Below, one piece after another: positions 8,108-11,133 of a stretch of DNA of 11,133 nt (position 1 is its first letter; each line of letters starts with the position of its first letter). Below the pieces are notes generated by a model, which was not told the origin of the DNA, ran no database searches, and saw only the letters and a program-made list of their open reading frames with translations. The DNA comes from Acidimicrobiales bacterium. Its GTDB lineage: Bacteria > Actinomycetota > Acidimicrobiia > Acidimicrobiales > RAAP-2. The position numbers were made by a program, and so were the translations under genes. The DNA lies in the NCBI GenBank assembly GCA_017883105.1, contig JADGOF010000045.1, positions 1-11,133 on the forward strand, read 5' to 3'.

Positions 8108-8112
8108 CCTCC
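8108..8112 (-). promoter_or_regulatory. Ribosome-binding site of the ABC-F gene
   Basis: GGAGG on the minus strand lies 6 bases before GTG 8101, ideal spacing. It supports 8101 as the start even though no conserved residues lie in the first 20 codons. Confidence 0.7.
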
Positions 8113-8167
8113 GGGACCAAGGGACAAGGGTCGAACTCGGGGATGCCAGTTCTCAGCGCACGGCGGA

Positions 8168-8173
8168 ATGCTA
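8168..8173 (-). promoter_or_regulatory. Weak -10-like element upstream of the ABC-F gene
   Basis: TAGCAT on the minus strand, about 67 bases before the start codon, fits the loose TAnnnT pattern. A TTGGGC lies 20 bases further upstream, which is longer than usual spacing. It is suggested mainly because the gap and hairpin imply a new transcription unit. Confidence 0.2.
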
Positions 8174-8249
8174 GCGCCGCGCGGGCCGCTACCGCCCAAT
8201 CCGTTCAATGGCCTTCCGGCGTCGTCCTCCGTCCGACCGACCGGTCTGC

Positions 8250-8262
8250 AGCCGGTCCGGCT
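8250..8262 (-). terminator. Small GC hairpin just after the thiolase-like stop
   Basis: AGCCG-GAC-CGGCT forms a perfect 5-base-pair stem with a 3-base loop, 4 bases downstream of the TGA at 8267-8269. It lacks a U-tract, so it is at best a weak or non-canonical terminator. The position at the end of the operon is the main support. Confidence 0.3.
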
Positions 8263-8266
8263 CACT

Positions 8267-9421
8267 TCAGGGCTTGTCGCTCCCGACCACCCACATGGAG
8301 AAGAACTGCGAGCCACCTCCGTACGCCTGGCCGAGGGCTAGCTTGGCCCCGTCGACCTGGTGTTCGCCGGCCTGGCCGCGCACCTGCATGGCCACCTCGA
8401 GGAAGCGGAGCATGCCCGAAGCTCCGATCGGATTGGACGACAGCACTCCACCCGACGCGTTCCACGGGATGTCACCGTCGAAGGCGGTGGCACCCGACTC
8501 GGTCAGCTTCCATCCGTCGCCGAGCTCGCAGAATCCGAGGTTCTCCAACCACATCGGCTCGTACCAGCTGAACGGCACGTACACTTCGGCCACGTCGAAC
8601 TGCTCGCGGGGATTGGTGATCCCGGCCTGGGCGTAGACGTCGGCCGAACAGTCCCGTCCGGCCTGGGGGTTGATCTGGTCCCGACCGGCGAACATGGTCG
8701 GCTCGGACCGCATTGCCGTGCCGTGGATCCACGCCGGTGGGTAGTGCCCGGAGACGGCGTCCTCGGAGGAGAGCACCATGGCGGCGGCTCCGTCTGAGGA
8801 CGGGCAGGCCTCGAGATAGCGCAGGGGATCCCACAACATCATCGAGTCCTCGACCATCTTCATGTCGATGTCGGCCAGGTGCAGGTGGGCATACGGGTTG
8901 CGCATGGCGTTCTTGCGGTCCTTGACCGCCACCATCCGGCCGATGTACTCGGGCGCACCCGAGCGCCTCATGTAGGCGCGGATGTGGGGTGCGAAGTATC
9001 CACCGGCGCCGGCCAACAGCGGGGCGGCGAATGGCTGGGGCACCGACAGGGCCCACATGGCGTCCGAGTCGGACTGCTTCTCGTAGGCCACGGTGAGCAC
9101 CCGCTTGTGGATGCCCGACTTGACCAGGTGGGCGGCCACCAGGGCGGTCGACCCGCCGACCGAACCGGCCGTGTGCACCCGGAACATCGGCTTGCCCACC
9201 GCACCGAGGGCCGGGGCCAGGTAGAGCTCGGGCATCATGTTGCCCTCGAACATGTCCGGGGCCTTGCCGATGACCACGGCGTCGATGTCCGCCCAGGTCA
9301 GGTCGGCGTCTTCCAGGGCCATCTTGGCCGCCTCACGGACCAGGCCGGCGATCGACACGTCCTCCCGCTTGGACTTGTGGTGGGTCTGCCCCACTCCGAT
9401 GACTGCACAACGTTCTGCCAT
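8267..9421 (-). CDS. Thiolase-like protein (SCPx/Ltp type) lacking catalytic cysteines
   Basis: A 384-residue thiolase-fold protein. ATG 9421 is the preferred start: GGAGG lies 7 bases upstream and the ATG shares one base with the previous stop (TGATG). GTG 9424 is possible and adds one residue. Family marks are CAVIGVGQTHH (5-15), VHTAGSVGGSTALVAAHLV (82-100), SSDGAAAMVLSSEDA (208-222), NASGGVLSSNPIGASG (321-336) and GQAYGGGSQFF (364-374). In true thiolases these positions carry the nucleophilic Cys, the His of HPxGxSG and the second Cys of CxGGG. Here they read Ala/Gly, Asn330 and Ala-Tyr367, so thioester thiolysis is unlikely. Related Ltp2 proteins are aldolases that release propionyl-CoA from steroid side chains together with a DUF35 partner and use tyrosines; Tyr281 and Tyr367 are candidates here. 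It is the last gene of the DUF35/thiolase operon. An SCPx/Ltp3-like role in sterol or other acyl-CoA catabolism is inferred. Confidence 0.85.
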   Translation of the reverse strand: MAERCAVIGVGQTHHKSKREDVSIAGLVREAAKMALEDADLTWADIDAVVIGKAPDMFEGNMMPELYLAPALGAVGKPMFRVHTAGSVGGSTALVAAHLVKSGIHKRVLTVAYEKQSDSDAMWALSVPQPFAAPLLAGAGGYFAPHIRAYMRRSGAPEYIGRMVAVKDRKNAMRNPYAHLHLADIDMKMVEDSMMLWDPLRYLEACPSSDGAAAMVLSSEDAVSGHYPPAWIHGTAMRSEPTMFAGRDQINPQAGRDCSADVYAQAGITNPREQFDVAEVYVPFSWYEPMWLENLGFCELGDGWKLTESGATAFDGDIPWNASGGVLSSNPIGASGMLRFLEVAMQVRGQAGEHQVDGAKLALGQAYGGGSQFFSMWVVGSDKP

Positions 9422-10506
9422 CACTCACCCTCCAGGACGCAGACGAGATTCTGTTGCAGGCAGGGCCCCGAGGTGGCGTGCGCCACCGCTCGCTTGGCCT
9501 GACCTGACGAGATACGGGCGGCGGCCTCACCGATGCGGATGAGGCCGGCCGACATGATCGGATTGGCTGCAAGAGGGCCACCCGACGGGTTGATGGCAAC
9601 CTTGTCGTCGAGGCCGAGTGCAGCTTTGATGATGATCTCCTGATGGGCGTAGGGCGCATGGATCTCGGCCACGTCGATCGGACCGTCCGCCAGGCCGGCA
9701 ACGTCGGCCGCCTTCTTCGTCGACGGCGACGAGGTGAGGTCACGGGCCCCGAGCGAATGGGTTTCCATCCGGTGGTCGAAACCGGTGATCCACACCGGCT
9801 TGTCCGCCCACTGGCGGGCCTTGTCCCCGGCGGCCAACACGATGGCCGCCGCCCCGTCGGTGATCGGCGGCAGAGCGTGTCGGCGGAGCGGCGAGACCAC
9901 GTAGTCGTCCTCGAGCAGCCTTTCGACCGGTAGGTCGTTGGCCACCTGTGCCTTGGGATTGGCCAGGGCATCCTTCCGGCTGCGGGCGGCGATGGCCGCG
10001 AAGTCCGCTTCAGTGGCCTTGCCCGAATCGATGAGGGCCCGGGCCTGCAGAGCGGCCAGGCTGACGGTGTCCGGCCACAGCGGGGCCACGTAGTAGGGAT
10101 CCAGTTGCAGGGTGAGGATCTCGTTGAGGTCACCCAGCGACGAGCGGCCGAAGGAGTAGACCAGGGCGGCATCGATCTCGCCCTCCTGCAGCAGTACCCA
10201 GGCTTCGTAGAGGGCCCAGGCCCCGTCCATCTCCACGTGGCTCTCCGACCGGGGTGGCCACACCCCCACGGCGTCGAGCGCCATGACGAAGCTGAAGGGG
10301 CCGCCGATCAGATAGTCCGACGACCCCGAGCAGATGAAGTCCACGTCGTCCTTGGTGATACCGATGTTGCCGAAGACCTCGGCAATGACCGGCATGAGCA
10401 TCTCGACCTCGTTGTGCTCGTCGTCGCGGCGGACGTTCTGGGACTGGGCGAACGAGGCGATCGACACCGGCCGGGGGGTGCGACCGGTGGCATCGGCGGC
10501 GCTCAC
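9421..10506 (-). CDS. Thiolase-like protein (Ltp4-like), putative partner of the following thiolase-like protein
   Basis: A 361-residue protein starting at GTG 10506, with AAGGAG 5 bases upstream and GTGA overlapping the DUF35 stop. An in-frame extension to 10608 would overlap the DUF35 gene by about 100 bases and gives Arg-rich, non-family sequence. Thiolase-fold marks are VDFICSGSSDYLIGG (55-69), SHVEMDGAWALYEAW (89-103), PITDGAAAIVLAAGD (214-228), NPSGGPLAANPIMSAG (306-321) and ATSGPCLQQN (344-353). The nucleophile position in VEMDG holds Asp94 rather than Cys, and HPxG has become NPIM. Only Cys349 remains near the C-terminal motif. The DUF35-thiolase-thiolase order matches Rv3521-ltp4-ltp3 of Mycobacterium tuberculosis; ltp3/ltp4 of Rhodococcus have been linked to C24-branched sterol side chains. 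I infer that it pairs with the next gene product and a DUF35 protein, but orthology is not proven. Confidence 0.85.
   Translation of the reverse strand: MSAADATGRTPRPVSIASFAQSQNVRRDDEHNEVEMLMPVIAEVFGNIGITKDDVDFICSGSSDYLIGGPFSFVMALDAVGVWPPRSESHVEMDGAWALYEAWVLLQEGEIDAALVYSFGRSSLGDLNEILTLQLDPYYVAPLWPDTVSLAALQARALIDSGKATEADFAAIAARSRKDALANPKAQVANDLPVERLLEDDYVVSPLRRHALPPITDGAAAIVLAAGDKARQWADKPVWITGFDHRMETHSLGARDLTSSPSTKKAADVAGLADGPIDVAEIHAPYAHQEIIIKAALGLDDKVAINPSGGPLAANPIMSAGLIRIGEAAARISSGQAKRAVAHATSGPCLQQNLVCVLEGE
9429..9433 (-). promoter_or_regulatory. Ribosome-binding site deciding the start of the last thiolase-like gene
   Basis: GGAGG is 7 bases before ATG 9421 but only 4 before GTG 9424, so it favours the ATG. 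It lies inside the end of the preceding gene, as expected for coupled translation. Confidence 0.7.
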
Positions 10507-11012
10507 AGGTACTCCTTGTAGGTCTCGTAGTCGGCATCGGGCTCGCCGTTGGGTCGGAAGTAGCGCACGGAGGCCAGCGACGGGGTCAGCTCGTCGGGCT
10601 CCACCCATACCGCCTCGACCCGCATGCCCATGCGGATCTGGTCGGTGGGGATCTCTTGAATGAGGCCCATGAACGAGAGGTTGGCCCCGTCAAGCAGCAC
10701 CTGGGCGCAGATGTAGGGGATCTCGATGGACTGGCCGGCGAACGGCACGTTGACTACGCAGTAGGTGGTGACGGTGCCCACATTGGCCAGCTCCACGTCC
10801 TCCGTGGTGGGCACGCCGTCGGTCGGGCACGAGCCGCGGGAGGGCACGTAGACCTTCCCGCACGTCGGGCACCGTTGGCCCATGAACTTGCCCCGTTCGA
10901 GTCCCCGGAGGAATTTCGACTGAGCGATGCCCGGGGTGAAGTCGAAGTCGAGCCGGATGGGCGTGGCCAGGGTGGTGACCGGACCCCGGTCCTCTGTCGT
11001 CTCGTCGCTCAC
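10503..11012 (-). CDS. DUF35-type protein: zinc-ribbon and OB-fold (acyl-CoA binding)
   Basis: A 169-residue protein starting at GTG 11012, with GAGGAG (11020-11025) 7 bases upstream. The layout is that of ChsH2-like proteins: an N-terminal helix (FTPGIAQSKFLRGLERGKF, about 25-43), a rubredoxin-like zinc ribbon (RCPTCG at 47-52 and SCPTDG at 61-66), then an OB-fold beta barrel from about 72 (VGTVTTYCVVNVPFAG, PYICAQVLLDGANLSFMGLI, GMRVEAVW, VRYFRP). The usual fourth zinc ligand is Asp65 instead of Cys, with Cys48, Cys51 and Cys62 kept. Such proteins bind acyl-CoA thioesters and form complexes with thiolase-like or MaoC-like enzymes in steroid and lipid catabolism. The gene overlaps both neighbours by 4 bases (GTGA), so it is probably made in a fixed ratio with the thiolase-like proteins. 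The CoA substrate is not known. Confidence 0.9.
   Translation of the reverse strand: MSDETTEDRGPVTTLATPIRLDFDFTPGIAQSKFLRGLERGKFMGQRCPTCGKVYVPSRGSCPTDGVPTTEDVELANVGTVTTYCVVNVPFAGQSIEIPYICAQVLLDGANLSFMGLIQEIPTDQIRMGMRVEAVWVEPDELTPSLASVRYFRPNGEPDADYETYKEYL
10512..10517 (-). promoter_or_regulatory. Ribosome-binding site deciding the start of the first thiolase-like gene
   Basis: AAGGAG is 5 bases before GTG 10506 and sits in the last codons of the DUF35 gene (KEYL). It fixes the start at 10506 rather than at the longer in-frame option at 10608. Confidence 0.75.
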
Positions 11013-11133
11013 GCGCCTGCTCCTCTAACGGGTACGAAGGCCTCGATGTCGGCCATGGATCCGATGCGCTCGGCGGCAGGGCGGAACCGCACGGTCACCC
11101 GGTCGCCTGTGGCCAGCTTGTCCGGTCCGCCGG
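11009..11133 (-). CDS. Second DUF35-type OB-fold protein, C-terminal fragment
   Basis: The frame is open to the right edge of the window and ends at TGA 11009-11011, overlapping GTG 11012 by 4 bases. Only about 41 residues are seen: LATGDRVTVRFRPAAERIG followed by SMADIEAFVPVRGAGA. The pattern of a beta strand rich in V/R, then RxxxxGSxxDIexFxP, is the end of the OB-fold in DUF35 proteins and parallels the end of the neighbouring protein (RVEAVW, then SVRYFRP). It is therefore most likely a second DUF35 subunit beginning outside the window. It gives the operon two DUF35 proteins for two thiolase-like proteins. The zinc ribbon, if present, is not visible. Confidence 0.7.
   Translation of the reverse strand, partial: GGPDKLATGDRVTVRFRPAAERIGSMADIEAFVPVRGAGA

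Larger units (their letters stand above)
8102..8266. other. Intergenic region between thiolase operon and ABC-F gene
   Basis: This is the only sizeable non-coding gap in the window (165 bases). It separates the stop of the last thiolase-like gene from the start of the ABC-F gene. It holds the hairpin at 8250-8262, a nearby repetitive ccggtcggtcgg stretch, a weak -10-like hexamer at 8168-8173 and the ABC-F ribosome-binding site at 8108-8112. I see no small ORF or RNA gene in it. Confidence 0.6.

Noticed and set aside
8230..8250. Short tandem ccggtcggtcgg stretch as a possible operator
   Set aside because: Only two to three imperfect 4-base units, common in GC-rich DNA, with no match to an operator I recognise (including the KstR type).
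10507..10608. N-terminal extension of the first thiolase-like gene
   Set aside because: It would overlap the DUF35 gene by about 100 bases and yields Arg-rich residues unlike the family; GTG 10506 has a strong ribosome-binding site.
1..11133. Search for CRISPR arrays, tRNA/rRNA genes, insertion-sequence ends, phage or toxin-antitoxin genes
   Set aside because: No regularly spaced repeats, no cloverleaf-like segment, no transposase or integrase motifs, and almost no non-coding space to hold them.

Overview
The window is GC-rich, gene-dense bacterial DNA. Strong G/C preference at third codon positions, frequent GTG starts, and a thiolase-like/DUF35 lipid-degradation cluster point to an actinobacterium. 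The style fits the Acidimicrobiia or a related environmental lineage, but that placement is an inference and no rRNA or other marker gene is present. Only the first gene is on the plus strand; everything else reads on the minus strand.

Layout from left to right. (1) 1-1086 (+): the C-terminal 361 residues of a secreted-type phosphoesterase (PF04185-like), cut by the window edge. (2) 1116-6404 (-): a glycan-assembly module. In transcription order it is a nucleotide-sugar epimerase/dehydratase of the extended SDR family, a GT4 glycosyltransferase with two beta-rich domains in front, and a two-headed GT2-GT4 glycosyltransferase. The reading frames touch or overlap, so translation is probably coupled. 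(3) 6446-8101 (-): an ABC-F type twin-ATPase broken by two single-base frameshifts, one of them in a run of six G. It is either a pseudogene or an assembly artefact. (4) 8102-8266: the only gap longer than 100 bases, with a small hairpin just after the stop of the next gene and a weak promoter candidate for the ABC-F gene. (5) 8267-11133 (-): an operon whose transcription order is DUF35 protein (partial), DUF35 protein, thiolase-like protein, thiolase-like protein. Every junction overlaps by 1-4 bases.

How they may work together. The right-hand operon resembles the DUF35/thiolase-like modules of actinobacterial steroid and acyl-CoA side-chain catabolism (ChsH2-Ltp2; the Rv3521-ltp4-ltp3 order of Mycobacterium). 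Both thiolase-like proteins lack the canonical active-site cysteine, so a C-C lyase (retro-aldol) or scaffold role is more likely than classical thiolysis. The left-hand module probably makes or modifies a surface polysaccharide, glycolipid or other glycoconjugate. I found no CRISPR array, tRNA, rRNA, transposase or attachment site. The most unusual points are the cysteine-free thiolase pair with tandem DUF35 partners, the multi-domain glycosyltransferases, and the doubly frameshifted ABC-F gene.
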